Source: Candidatus Ichthyocystis sparus
GTDB taxonomy: Bacteria > Pseudomonadota > Gammaproteobacteria > Burkholderiales > 2013Ark19i
Reading direction: 5' to 3'
NCBI RefSeq assembly: GCF_900078745.1
Contig: NZ_FKII01000061.1
Span: 186,001 to 250,000, forward strand
Length of the DNA: 64,000 nucleotides
Each line of letters opens with the position of its first letter. Position 1 is the first letter of the stretch. Below are positions 17,466-26,386 of the stretch, one piece after another. The notes under the pieces were generated by a model, which saw only the letters and a list, made by a program, of their open reading frames with translations, ran no database searches and had not been told where the DNA came from. Position numbers and translations under genes: made by a program.

Positions 17466-18737
17466 ATGAGACAGTTTATTGTATTTTTCTTATTTATGTT
17501 ATTGAAAGTTCCGGTTTTTTGTAATTCTCAACCTGTAGACATAGATATAAGCGGCGGTGCAAAGATTGTAGTTAATCTTTTATTGCCCCCATTTCAGAAT
17601 GTTAATTCTTTAACTGTTGATCCTAGAAGTATTATTATCGATGATCTGGAGAGGAGCGGGTTTTTTCGTGTTGCACAGGTCAAACTTAAAACTACTGGAA
17701 TTAAAGATACTGTAGATTCCAATGCCTGGAAGTCTCGAGGTTTTGATGCATTAGTTCGTGCGGTTGTGAGAGTTATTGGGCTAGGACATTTAGAGATAGA
17801 TTTTACAATCTACGATGTTAATCAAGGTAAGTACCTGGTTAGTAAAGCCTTTATTTTTTTAGATAATCAAGTAGATAAAGTATCACATCTAATATCTGAT
17901 CAAATTTATAAAGCTTTTTTGGGAGTTGATGGCTATTTTAGCAGTAGTTTTGCATATATTCTTGAAAAAAATGGATTGTATGAGTTGCATACATCTGATT
18001 TAAATGGGAAAAATGACAAGATTTGGGTTAAGTCTTCCGATCCTCTTCTATCACCAAAGTGGTCTCCAGATAATGGTAAGTTGGCATTTGTATCTCTTGA
18101 GAAAAAAAAGCCTGTGATTGATGTTTTGGACATGACAAGAGGAACGAGATTTGTTTTGGCCAATTACAAGGGAAGTAACTCATCTCCTACGTGGTTTCCG
18201 GATGGAAAACATTTATTAGTCGTTCTTGCTAAGGATGGATTTTCTGGAATCTATTCTATTGCTAGTAATGGTAGTGAGCCAAGCACTGTTATCTATTCCC
18301 GTAGTATTGATACAGAACCGGTATACTCTCATGATGGTAAATATATCTTTTTTACCTCAGATAGAGGTGGCTCACCGCAAATTTATCGTTACACAATTAA
18401 TACCAAGAGTATTGAGCGCGTAACCTTTGACGGTGGATATAATGTTTCTCCTGTAGTTAGTCCAGATGGACATTATCTAGCATACATTGGCAAACTGGAT
18501 GGAAAAGGTTATGTTGTGATGTTGATGGATCTTTTGACAAATGAGTTTTGGCCATTGACATCAGGTCCATATGATGAGTCTCCTAGTTTTTCGCCCAATG
18601 GTCAGCTGGTGATGTATGCTTATAACATGGGTAGTGCTATACGTATTGTTTCTTTGCTTGGAAAAGGTCACTACGAGATGCACTTTCCTGACCAAAAAGT
18701 GATTACACCAGTTTGGGGTAATCAAGTTGATAGATAG
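17466..18737 (+). CDS. tolB: Tol-Pal system beta-propeller protein TolB
   Basis: Periplasmic TolB, 423 aa. A Sec signal peptide covers about 1-20. The N-terminal alpha/beta domain (about 22-150) is followed by a six-bladed beta-propeller of TolB/WD-like repeats, each with the pattern SPKWSPDNGKLAFVS, SPTWFPDGKHLLVV, EPVYSHDGKYIFFTS, SPVVSPDGHYLAYIG and SPSFSPNGQLVMYA. It binds Pal and controls its release from peptidoglycan. Normal length, no missing blade. Confidence 0.97.
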   Translation: MRQFIVFFLFMLLKVPVFCNSQPVDIDISGGAKIVVNLLLPPFQNVNSLTVDPRSIIIDDLERSGFFRVAQVKLKTTGIKDTVDSNAWKSRGFDALVRAVVRVIGLGHLEIDFTIYDVNQGKYLVSKAFIFLDNQVDKVSHLISDQIYKAFLGVDGYFSSSFAYILEKNGLYELHTSDLNGKNDKIWVKSSDPLLSPKWSPDNGKLAFVSLEKKKPVIDVLDMTRGTRFVLANYKGSNSSPTWFPDGKHLLVVLAKDGFSGIYSIASNGSEPSTVIYSRSIDTEPVYSHDGKYIFFTSDRGGSPQIYRYTINTKSIERVTFDGGYNVSPVVSPDGHYLAYIGKLDGKGYVVMLMDLLTNEFWPLTSGPYDESPSFSPNGQLVMYAYNMGSAIRIVSLLGKGHYEMHFPDQKVITPVWGNQVDR

Positions 18738-18746
18738 GTTGAGAGA

Positions 18747-19304
18747 ATGAAAAAGGTCGGTGGATTATTTTTGGTGTTTTTATTGGCGGGGTGTGCAACT
18801 AGTGTTTATGATAATAAAGCAGATAGTTACGGCTCTAATAATATGAGGAACAGGTCCTCCGATGTTAATTCGGATAATTATGCGCCGATTCAGTCTATAC
18901 CGCTGGACAGTAAGTCTGTGTCTACCTCTGAATCGAATTTTGATAGTGGTGGTGAGGAACTGTCAGGCAGAAATATTTATTTTGCTTTTGATAGTTTTAC
19001 AGTAGATCCAAAGTACCAAAAGGTTGTATTGGACGCTGTAGCTCACCTAAGGGATAATCCTGAGGATAGCGTTCGTATTATTGGTAATACTGATGAGAGG
19101 GGAAGCAGGGGATATAATTTGGCGCTTGGACAGAAGCGGGCTGAAGTTGTTCGCCAAGCTTTTATTTCCATGGGTGTAGAGTCGTCTCGTGTTGAAGCCG
19201 TGAGTTTTGGTAAGGAAAAGCCTAAAGCTATGGGACACGACGATGCGTCCTGGGCAGTAAATAGGAGGAGTGATCTCCTATACAAAAGTCTTGGGGAGTT
19301 TTGA
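18747..19304 (+). CDS. pal: peptidoglycan-associated lipoprotein Pal
   Basis: A 185-aa outer-membrane lipoprotein. The lipobox is LLAGC (Cys16). A Ser/Asn-rich linker leads to an OmpA-like peptidoglycan-binding domain (about 75-182) with IYFAFDSFTVDPKY, GNTDERGSRGYNLALGQKRAE and VEAVSFGKEKP. The final segment ASWAVNRRSDLLY differs slightly from the usual NRRV(E/D) but keeps NRRSD. It overlaps the cpoB start (TGATG). Confidence 0.96.
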   Translation: MKKVGGLFLVFLLAGCATSVYDNKADSYGSNNMRNRSSDVNSDNYAPIQSIPLDSKSVSTSESNFDSGGEELSGRNIYFAFDSFTVDPKYQKVVLDAVAHLRDNPEDSVRIIGNTDERGSRGYNLALGQKRAEVVRQAFISMGVESSRVEAVSFGKEKPKAMGHDDASWAVNRRSDLLYKSLGEF

Positions 19305-20059
19305 TGAACTACAAGTCATTGTTGGTACTTGTATTTATTCTTGTATGCGATCGTGGTTGGGCTGATTTTGGTGATTTGCCTTGCTCCAGTAGGGTAGGAG
19401 AATTAGAGACAAAAGTAGATCATAGTGATGAAGAGATTAGACGTATGTCTTCACGTTTAGATCGGATCCAGCTTGACTTGGTTAATAGTAAGCAAGAACT
19501 ACTAGGAGAATATAGGAAGTTGTTTGGGCAGTTGTCGGATTTGCAAAGGCAGATTTTACAGCTTAACTTATCCCGTAGGAAGCATGATCGAGAGTCTTTA
19601 CCATCACCTAATGTAGTTTATCATTCTGAGAATGTTGGCGCTGGCAATAGCAAGTATGTTGGAGCTAAGTCCGACGGAGGCGTAGACTCCTCGCTTGGTC
19701 TGGATGAGTATGAAGAGGCACTTAAGACCTTGCGAGCTGGTCACTACAGGGAAGCGTTGACTTTGTTTCAGGAGCTTAAATCAAAGGCACCACTCAAATT
19801 ACCACTTCAGGGTGATTTGAGTTATTGGATAGGAACTGCTTACTACCTTTTGGGTGATTACAGAAATGCCATTGAATTTTTTACTCAAGTTTATGAACTA
19901 TGGCCGCGTAATGATCATGCTTCGGATGCGTTATTCAATATAATTAATAGCTATTATCAAACTGATCAGAGGTCTGCAGCAAAATCAGCAGAGGAAATTT
20001 TGCTTAAAAATTATCCTCGTTCCTCTGCCGCAAAGTCATTGTCAAAATCTACTTATTAG
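19304..20059 (+). CDS. cpoB: cell division coordinator CpoB (YbgF)
   Basis: Periplasmic protein at the end of the tol-pal operon, 251 aa from the ATG at 19304; a TTG three bases earlier is less likely. It has a signal peptide (about 1-20), then a coiled coil (about 35-80, heptads of Leu/Ile in MSSRLDRIQLDLVNSKQELL), a polar linker, and TPR repeats (about 130-250, LRAGHYREALTLFQELKS and YLLGDYRNAIEFFTQVYELWP). It couples Tol-Pal with PBP1B/LpoB during constriction. Confidence 0.93.
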   Translation: MNYKSLLVLVFILVCDRGWADFGDLPCSSRVGELETKVDHSDEEIRRMSSRLDRIQLDLVNSKQELLGEYRKLFGQLSDLQRQILQLNLSRRKHDRESLPSPNVVYHSENVGAGNSKYVGAKSDGGVDSSLGLDEYEEALKTLRAGHYREALTLFQELKSKAPLKLPLQGDLSYWIGTAYYLLGDYRNAIEFFTQVYELWPRNDHASDALFNIINSYYQTDQRSAAKSAEEILLKNYPRSSAAKSLSKSTY

Positions 20060-20072
20060 GAATTAATGGGCG

Positions 20073-21209
20073 GTGATTTCTTACAAGAAAATTGTCCTGG
20101 TGGTGCTATTTTTTGTTAGGTGTGGGTCTTCTATTGCTGTTTCATTTGAGAATGTTCCGTGGACTGTTTCAGTGGATGGATTTCTCAATGGTGCTTTTAT
20201 GCTATCTTCATGTGATAGAAATTTGATTGGGCGTGATGTTATACGTTGTCCGTCTTCATTGGATAGTTGGGGCGATTATGTAGTTACCAATGGTTTGTTG
20301 CCATCTGTTATTTCTTTTGAGGTGTCTAAAAAAGAGCAGCAAATGACCGTGGGTGGTATTTTTACAGTCCGTCTTCCAGTTTTCAATGGATTGGTTGATC
20401 AGGGTGACTTAACAGTTTCTCGTTCTATTACGCAGAATCTTATTTTTTGGGACAGTCCGTCCTCTGGCAGATTCGAGATAGGTCGTAATTATCCTGCTTT
20501 GGGGAGGGAAGTTTTCTCGTACAATGGGTTGTTATCCCCTGTTGAGCGAAATTTTGAATCCTTCTCAGGATATAGGACGTATTTACCTCGTTCATATGCT
20601 GTTATTTCTTATCGTACTCCTGTTTTGAGTAATTTTTGTGCAGGTGTTTCTATTGGTGATGGAACTGAGCTACAAAAGCTCACAGGAAATTCTGCTCAAG
20701 AATCTTATTTGCCCAATATGTCGGTTCATTTTTCGTATAACGTTGATTGGGCTCATTTTTGGTTCAATTACTTTTTGCAGTCACTGTTCAATAGGTATAA
20801 TAAATCCTCCTTTATGGTTTCAGCTGGTGAAATAGGTGGTATTTTAGGGCCATCGCGTTTGTCTGGGGATGGTGTTTCTTTGATTATGAGTTATCAGATG
20901 GGAAGGGCCATGGGTTTATTGTCAGATTTTCTTTGGCCGGTAGGCTATGACATGAAGAGTTTGCCCAGAGTAAGCTATTTTGTCGAGGGTATTCGCTACG
21001 TACATGGTCGCACGCATTTTTTGGCTACCTATTCTAGGACAAGCTTATTTCATCGTACTCAAGTTAGTGATGGTTGGATATTCTCTGTAAGCCAGAAAAT
21101 TAACTCGGCACTACATCTTTTTGGTCAGTTGGGGTTTGTTAGTTGGCCGGGACTGGTAAGAGAGCAGCGGCTTTGCTTTGCTGGTGTCGGATTTATGTTT
21201 TCTTTCTGA
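20073..21209 (+). CDS. putative outer-membrane beta-barrel (porin-like) protein, family not recognised
   Basis: A 378-aa protein with a signal peptide (about 1-23) and a body rich in alternating hydrophobic/aromatic strands. It ends in the aromatic residue Phe (GVGFMFSF), the classic BAM recognition signature. I could not match it to the standard betaproteobacterial porins, which begin with a SSVTLYG-like strand. Two Cys pairs are visible near the N-terminus (CDRNL...RCPSS). GTG start, 13 bases after cpoB, and 3 bases before the thioredoxin-like gene, so it is probably in the tol-pal transcript. Its transport role is unknown. Confidence 0.6.
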   Translation: MISYKKIVLVVLFFVRCGSSIAVSFENVPWTVSVDGFLNGAFMLSSCDRNLIGRDVIRCPSSLDSWGDYVVTNGLLPSVISFEVSKKEQQMTVGGIFTVRLPVFNGLVDQGDLTVSRSITQNLIFWDSPSSGRFEIGRNYPALGREVFSYNGLLSPVERNFESFSGYRTYLPRSYAVISYRTPVLSNFCAGVSIGDGTELQKLTGNSAQESYLPNMSVHFSYNVDWAHFWFNYFLQSLFNRYNKSSFMVSAGEIGGILGPSRLSGDGVSLIMSYQMGRAMGLLSDFLWPVGYDMKSLPRVSYFVEGIRYVHGRTHFLATYSRTSLFHRTQVSDGWIFSVSQKINSALHLFGQLGFVSWPGLVREQRLCFAGVGFMFSF

Positions 21210-21212
21210 GAC

Positions 21213-21728
21213 GTGTTACTTAGGTTATTTTTCCTGTTAGGACTGTTTCTAGTTTGTTGTGGCTGCTCTCGCCACAATGATTGCAGTGTCTGCGACAGTC
21301 CTAGGGTGAGGCTTTTACAAGATCTAAATGTAGCTGACCTAAGGGGTCACCCGATTGCTGTTAATTCTGATTTTGGTCAGGTAGTGTTCATCAATTTTTG
21401 GGGAACATGGTGCAGTTCCTGCAGAGCAGAGGTTTCTTTTATATCTGGTCTCCACAGGGATTACGCGCCACTAAGTGTTTACTTTATAGGTATTGCTGTT
21501 GATTCCACTGATAATGTTATTTCTTTTGTTAGAAAAAGGGTGGTGGACTACCCTGTATATGTCTCCGATGTAAGTGCTATCCAACATTTGCTAGAATACG
21601 GCGATGAGAACGGTGTTATTCCTTTTACCTTGTTGATTCATGGCCATGTGAGACGGGCCTTTATTGGGAAATTGAGTAGTAGGGTTGTCCGTAACCTTAT
21701 GGACAAAGAGCTTTGCACGGTAGTTTGA
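21213..21728 (+). CDS. TlpA/ResA-type thioredoxin-like lipoprotein
   Basis: A 171-aa membrane-anchored thiol-disulfide protein. The N-terminal hydrophobic segment ends in VCCGC, a possible lipobox. The thioredoxin fold (about 35-165) has the active site WGTWCSSCRAE (Cys-Ser-Ser-Cys) and the cis-Pro loop in GVIPFTLLI. It probably works as a periplasmic reductase, for example in cytochrome c maturation; the substrate is not visible. GTG start. In related genomes, as I recall, aroQ lies between this gene and accB, but here only 30 bases separate them. Confidence 0.85.
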   Translation: MLLRLFFLLGLFLVCCGCSRHNDCSVCDSPRVRLLQDLNVADLRGHPIAVNSDFGQVVFINFWGTWCSSCRAEVSFISGLHRDYAPLSVYFIGIAVDSTDNVISFVRKRVVDYPVYVSDVSAIQHLLEYGDENGVIPFTLLIHGHVRRAFIGKLSSRVVRNLMDKELCTVV

Positions 21729-21758
21729 ATTGAAAATGGTGGGGGTGTGAGTTTTCCT

Positions 21759-22229
21759 ATGGACCTTAAAAAGTTAAAGAGGTTGATAAGTATAGTCGAA
21801 AGTTCCGCTATATCGGAGTTGGAGCTGACCGATGGTGATAGTAAGGTTCGTATTGTTAAGTCTACTCCTCAAATTCATAACCAGATGGTAGGTGTACCTT
21901 CGGTTATGACATCTCAAGATAATATTCATACGGTTAATATGGCTTCTCCTCACAAAATTTCTGATCAGTCTGTTGCTGATATTGCCGAAGAGTCTAGCTT
22001 TATAGTACGTTCCCCCATGGTAGGTACATTCTATAGTTCTTCTGCCCCCAATAACCCTCCGTTTGTCTCTGTAGGTAGTGTGGTTTCGGTTGGTGATGTT
22101 GTGTGCATTATAGAAGCGATGAAGTTGTTAAACGAAATTGAAACAGAGTGTTCTGGTGTCGTAGTATCCATTTTTGTTGAAAATGGTGAGCCGGTTGAAT
22201 TTAATCAACCATTATTTGCCTTGCGCTGA
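21759..22229 (+). CDS. accB: acetyl-CoA carboxylase biotin carboxyl carrier protein
   Basis: BCCP subunit of acetyl-CoA carboxylase, 156 aa from the ATG at 21759 (MDLKKLKRLISIVESSAISELEL), which aligns with known AccB starts. A GTG 12 bases upstream is possible. A flexible linker (about 45-78) leads to the biotinyl domain (about 78-156) with the biotin-lysine motif IEAMKLLNEIE and the FYSSSAPNNPPF thumb region. It carries biotin between AccC and AccAD in fatty acid synthesis. accC follows after 18 bases. Confidence 0.95.
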   Translation: MDLKKLKRLISIVESSAISELELTDGDSKVRIVKSTPQIHNQMVGVPSVMTSQDNIHTVNMASPHKISDQSVADIAEESSFIVRSPMVGTFYSSSAPNNPPFVSVGSVVSVGDVVCIIEAMKLLNEIETECSGVVVSIFVENGEPVEFNQPLFALR

Positions 22230-22247
22230 TTTTTGCTAAGGTAGTTC

Positions 22248-23597
22248 ATGTTCAAGAAAATTTTAATTGCCAATCGCGGAGAAATAGCACTACGGGTTCT
22301 AAGGGCTTGCCATTCTCTGGGTATCAGAACGGCTGCTATTTACTCTCTTGCTGATTCTAACGCAAATTACGTAAAGATGGCTGACGAGGCAGTGTGTATA
22401 GGTCCTGTTGCTTCTTCTGAAAGCTACTTAAACATTCCATCTATAATTAGCGCGGCAGAGGTTACCGATGCTGATGCCATTCATCCCGGGTATGGGTTTT
22501 TATCTGAGAATGCTGATTTTGCAGAGAAAGTTGAAAAAAGTGGTTTTGTTTTTATAGGTCCTAGTTCAGACGTTATACGTTTGATGGGAGACAAAGTCTC
22601 TGCTAGGAAGGCGATGACCGCTGCTGGTATTACGTGCGTTCCTGGATCTGATAATGTTTTGTCGGATGATCGCACTGAAGTGGAGAGCATATCGCGGCAG
22701 ATTGGCTATCCTTTAATTATTAAAGCTACTGGTGGTGGTGGTGGCAGAGGCATGCGAGTCGTCAATGAAGAGAAGGATTTGTGGTCGTCGGTGCTTACAA
22801 CTAGAGAGGAAGCTGAACGAGGATTTAAAAATAGCAATGTATACGTAGAGCGATTTTTAGATAATCCACGCCATATTGAGTTTCAAATTCTAGCTGATAG
22901 CTTCCATAATATAATACACCTGGGTGAGAGAGATTGTTCTTTACAGCGTAGGCATCAAAAAATTTTAGAGGAGTCCCCCGCGCCTTTCATTGGTGATGAT
23001 TTAAGAAATAGGATAGGTGAACTTTGCGTGAAAGCGGCACATTCTATAGGATACGTTGGTGTTGGTACCTTCGAGTTTTTGCTGAGCGGGGAAGAGTGCT
23101 TTTTCATTGAAATGAATACCAGAATTCAGGTGGAGCATCCAGTTACAGAAATGGTTACTGGCGTTGACTTAGTTAGGCAACAAATTTTGGTTGCAGCTGG
23201 TTATAAGATGAGTTTAAAACAGTCTGATATTATTATGCGAGGACATGCCATAGAGTGTCGTATAAACGCAGAAGACCCATTGACCTGGATGCCGTCTCCT
23301 GGATCGGTTACGGTGTACAATGTCCCCGGTGGTCCTGGTATTAGGTTGGACTCCCATGTATATCATGGCTACACTGTTCCCCCTTATTATGATTCCTTGG
23401 TTGGTAAATTGATTGCCTATGGTTATGATCGTGACCAGGCTATAGCCAGAATGCGGGTTGCTTTGAGTGAGTTTGTTATAGGTGACATAAAAACTAATGT
23501 GCCAATGCATCTTGAGGTCTTGAGAGATCCGGATTTTTGTAATGGAGGGGTTGGGATTGGATACTTGGATGGCTTTGTTAAAAAATTAAGGCGGTAA
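22248..23597 (+). CDS. accC: acetyl-CoA carboxylase biotin carboxylase subunit
   Basis: ATP-dependent biotin carboxylase, 449 aa, standard length. Seen are [23 protein letters not shown], the ATP-grasp glycine loop [70 protein letters not shown] and [14 protein letters not shown]. All catalytic blocks are intact. ATG start with AAGG upstream. prmA, which often follows accC in Betaproteobacteria, is not present. Confidence 0.97.
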   Translation: MFKKILIANRGEIALRVLRACHSLGIRTAAIYSLADSNANYVKMADEAVCIGPVASSESYLNIPSIISAAEVTDADAIHPGYGFLSENADFAEKVEKSGFVFIGPSSDVIRLMGDKVSARKAMTAAGITCVPGSDNVLSDDRTEVESISRQIGYPLIIKATGGGGGRGMRVVNEEKDLWSSVLTTREEAERGFKNSNVYVERFLDNPRHIEFQILADSFHNIIHLGERDCSLQRRHQKILEESPAPFIGDDLRNRIGELCVKAAHSIGYVGVGTFEFLLSGEECFFIEMNTRIQVEHPVTEMVTGVDLVRQQILVAAGYKMSLKQSDIIMRGHAIECRINAEDPLTWMPSPGSVTVYNVPGGPGIRLDSHVYHGYTVPPYYDSLVGKLIAYGYDRDQAIARMRVALSEFVIGDIKTNVPMHLEVLRDPDFCNGGVGIGYLDGFVKKLRR

Positions 23598-23728
23598 TAG
23601 AGGGGTGGAGCACTAATTGTGGTGTGTTAGTTATAAATAAGAATGTTGTGTTTATGGGAAACATGAAAACATTTGCTGCGATAATATAATGGTGGTGGCG
23701 TTTTGTCCGTTTGCTGAGAAAGATAGCA

Positions 23729-24790
23729 ATGAACGTAGCCGCCTGCAGCGATACAATTTTACAATGTCCTACTTGCCGCCGTCGCTATCGTGTTGCCGAT
23801 GATCGGTTGAAGGTGTGCTCATATAAGGTGCGTTGTGGTAGTTGTCGTGGTACTTTTGATGCACGTTGTGCGAGGATCAATCCCGTAATACGCGCTTTTC
23901 CGAAGACGCTTACCAAGTGTGAAGTAAAGGAAGTAAGTAACATAGTAAACAATATCAAGGGTGTTGCCTCTAGTTGGCAAGTACGACCCGGCGTGACAGT
24001 TTGCAATAATAATGTTGACTCGTATACAAAGATAGAGAAAATTGCATCAGTTGATGATTCTTCTCACATAATAGGTGGTGTTACTCAATTGGCCGCTGTG
24101 ACTTTAATGGATGATTCTCTAACCTCCTTTGACTCCAATGAGCTCTTGCCTTCAGAACACGAACATGATTTTGGTTTTTCCCTTTTGAATATGCGTAAAC
24201 CATTGACGTATCCTGATGTTAGGCCTGTTTCTTCAGGTAGATATTGTTCTGACAATGATGTTTGTATTGATTCTGAGGACAGTATTCGTACATTTAGTGA
24301 ATCATTACGCATGGAGGGTAAGAGAAAAACTGGATCCGTATTTGTTGCCAATTTGACCGCCGGTATAATTTTGCTTATAACAATAACTATATTTATGCAT
24401 AGAAATGATTTTGTGGGGTTTTTCCCGAGTACGTACAATGTAATGCGAAGGATGTCTTTATTTTTAGGGAAAAATTTATCCTGGCCGTGTAAAAATGATC
24501 AAATTAGTGTGCGTGCATTAGAACTAAGATTTGATAGAGGGGATAAATTGCTCCTTACTGGTGTTCTTAAAAATAGGAGTTATCAGAATTTGTTATTTCC
24601 GTCCCTGGAGATACGCTTGTTGGACGATAATGGGGTTATTTTAAGAAAAGATGTGCTTTCACCAAGTAGGTATCTAAGGGAGCATAATGAAAAAGATGGA
24701 TTTCATGCAGGATCTCGGATATTTTTTTCTACTCCTATTGACGGAGGTAGTCTAAAAAAATTAGATGGATTCCAGGTGTATTTGAGATAG
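23729..24790 (+). CDS. MJ0042-type zinc-ribbon and DUF3426 membrane protein
   Basis: A 353-aa protein. The N-terminal zinc ribbon has CPTC (about 14-17) and CGSC (about 37-40) with R-Y-R-V between, followed by a long polar region, a transmembrane helix (about 210-230), and a C-terminal DUF3426 domain (about 265-353) ending in a beta-rich part (LRFDRGDKLLLTGVLKNRS...FPSLEIRLLDDNGV). The function of the family is unknown; it is commonly found near accBC/prmA in Betaproteobacteria. The ATG at 23729 behind GAGAAAGA was chosen over a TTG at 23711. The preceding 131 bases contain no gene. Confidence 0.8.
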   Translation: MNVAACSDTILQCPTCRRRYRVADDRLKVCSYKVRCGSCRGTFDARCARINPVIRAFPKTLTKCEVKEVSNIVNNIKGVASSWQVRPGVTVCNNNVDSYTKIEKIASVDDSSHIIGGVTQLAAVTLMDDSLTSFDSNELLPSEHEHDFGFSLLNMRKPLTYPDVRPVSSGRYCSDNDVCIDSEDSIRTFSESLRMEGKRKTGSVFVANLTAGIILLITITIFMHRNDFVGFFPSTYNVMRRMSLFLGKNLSWPCKNDQISVRALELRFDRGDKLLLTGVLKNRSYQNLLFPSLEIRLLDDNGVILRKDVLSPSRYLREHNEKDGFHAGSRIFFSTPIDGGSLKKLDGFQVYLR

Positions 24791-24803
24791 GTTTTGGTGC
24801 CCC

Positions 24804-25643
24804 TTGTGTGCTTCTTCTCGTACTTTTGTAGTTGGTGATATTCACGGTTGCTATTCTTCTCTCATGTCGCTTCTTGAATTGGTCGGGTTTAATCCGCAAG
24901 TTGACTATTTGTGGTGTGTTGGTGATTTGGTTAATAGAGGCCCAGATTCACTAAATGTCTTAAAAACCCTTATAAATTGGGGCGACCATGTTTTATCAGT
25001 GCTGGGGAATCATGATTTATATGCCTTAGCACTTCTTTGCGGTGCTGCGGATAAGTATGATCACAATCTAGTGGACCTACTATCATACAGCCGCAAGTCT
25101 GATTTAGTGGATTGGCTGAGAGCTCGTCCAATTGCCTTCATGGATAAAAATTATTTCTTGGTTCATGCGGGAATTTCCCCCCTATGGGACGTTAATGAAG
25201 CCAAGTTGTACGCCACTGATCTCTCTGAGGTGATATTAGGCCCTGGTTTCGTCGATTTTCTAAGACATTTCTACGAGAATGGCAATTTGTGCGTAAAGTG
25301 GACAGAAAATATGCAAGATGACGACAGGAGGGCTTTTTATCTAAACATTCTACTGAGGGTTCGTTTTCTATCTACTTCCTATAGTGAGCTCAGATTGGAC
25401 GTAGAAGACGACCCTATAAGGCCACCAAGCAACTGTATTCCCTGGTTCAAAGGACTCTCTCCATCCAAGCTCGGAGGAAGGAAGGTAATCTTCGGTCATT
25501 GGTCTAGACTTGGATGGAGCCAAGGGGATAACTACCTGTGCATTGACACGGGGTGCGTGTGGGGCAACCAACTTACAATGGTAGAATTGCCTCTCATGCA
25601 AAGATGGTCCCTGCATAGTAGGGACGGTGGTTGCTACAGCTAG
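24804..25643 (+). CDS. apaH: bis(5'-nucleosyl)-tetraphosphatase, symmetrical (ApaH)
   Basis: Metallophosphatase that cleaves Ap4A into two ADP, and also decaps NpnN-RNA in E. coli; 279 aa. The metal motifs are VVGDIHGCYSSL (DxHG), WCVGDLVNRGPDS (GDxxxRG), VLGNHDLYAL (GNHD), FLVHAGISPLWD and VIFGHWS (GH). Every metal ligand is present. TTG start, 13 bases after the DUF3426 gene. It is the last gene of the plus-strand run and converges on the lipoprotein gene, 16 bases away. Confidence 0.95.
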   Translation: MCASSRTFVVGDIHGCYSSLMSLLELVGFNPQVDYLWCVGDLVNRGPDSLNVLKTLINWGDHVLSVLGNHDLYALALLCGAADKYDHNLVDLLSYSRKSDLVDWLRARPIAFMDKNYFLVHAGISPLWDVNEAKLYATDLSEVILGPGFVDFLRHFYENGNLCVKWTENMQDDDRRAFYLNILLRVRFLSTSYSELRLDVEDDPIRPPSNCIPWFKGLSPSKLGGRKVIFGHWSRLGWSQGDNYLCIDTGCVWGNQLTMVELPLMQRWSLHSRDGGCYS

Positions 25644-25659
25644 TACCCCCTCTTCTTTG

Positions 25660-26238
25660 CTAATCGTCATAATTATGATGGTGATGGTGCTTGCTCCTGC
25701 GGTAGTAATCGACGTCATCATCGTAAGAACGCCTTTCTTCCATAACGCGCCTTATTCCTACACTGCCATCCCCAAACACTGAGACTCTGACGCTGTCTCC
25801 AGGCATAAAGGCTCTGGTAAACCTTTGCACAATGACTACTATATCGCCGTTATCTTTTCTTATAACAAGCTTCGTGGCTCTTTTACCAGAGGCATTTTCA
25901 GAGAAATCACTGTCCTTAACACTACCGGCAGCCCCACCAATTGTAGCTCCTGCACCTGCACCAACAAGTATGCCCACGCCACTACCATTGCTCAACCCGG
26001 CCCCAGCCATTCCACCTATAATGCCTCCCAGAAGGGCGCCACTAGCAGAGTTGGATTTAGCGCTGCCGATGTAGTATACAGTGCGCACCTCCTTTATATG
26101 ACCATAGAACACGGTCTCATTGTAGCCTCCTTCAGACATGCTATCTAAGAAAGCTTCACTGCAAGCGCTTAGCACAAAAAAGCTTAAAGAAATCGAGATT
26201 ACAGATATTACCTTCCTAATACTGAAATTATTAACCAT
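25660..26238 (-). CDS. SlyB/Pcp-like glycine-zipper outer-membrane lipoprotein with His-rich tail
   Basis: A 192-aa lipoprotein. The signal ends in LSAC (Cys26). A glycine-zipper two-helix segment (about 65-105, alternating Gly/Ala with GALLGGIIGGMAGAGL and GAGAGATIGGAAG) is followed by a beta domain (about 120-165, RKDNGDIVVIVQR, MPGDSVRVSV) as in SlyB/PCP. The C-terminus is unusual: an Asp/Tyr/Arg-rich stretch and then five consecutive His. ATG start behind GGAGGG. It may stabilise outer-membrane proteins as SlyB does; the tail may bind metal, which is inference. Confidence 0.82.
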   Translation of the reverse strand: MVNNFSIRKVISVISISLSFFVLSACSEAFLDSMSEGGYNETVFYGHIKEVRTVYYIGSAKSNSASGALLGGIIGGMAGAGLSNGSGVGILVGAGAGATIGGAAGSVKDSDFSENASGKRATKLVIRKDNGDIVVIVQRFTRAFMPGDSVRVSVFGDGSVGIRRVMEERRSYDDDVDYYRRSKHHHHHNYDD

Positions 26239-26386
26239 TTACCCTCCCACTGCCGTAATTAAAATTTAAAGCGCCATTGAAACATAGGAACGATGGTAGC
26301 CCAATAATTCAGGAAGTAACACGTATATTTCCATAATATCTGGGCTTGATTCTGATTATATTTATATCTCTATCTAGTACTATCTC

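Noticed and set aside
25368-26148. Long overlapping open frames opposite apaH and the glycine-zipper lipoprotein
   Set aside because: Low-complexity translations on the strand opposite well-supported genes; the Ser/Thr/Ile or Pro/Ala repeats mirror Gly/His codons of the real gene.
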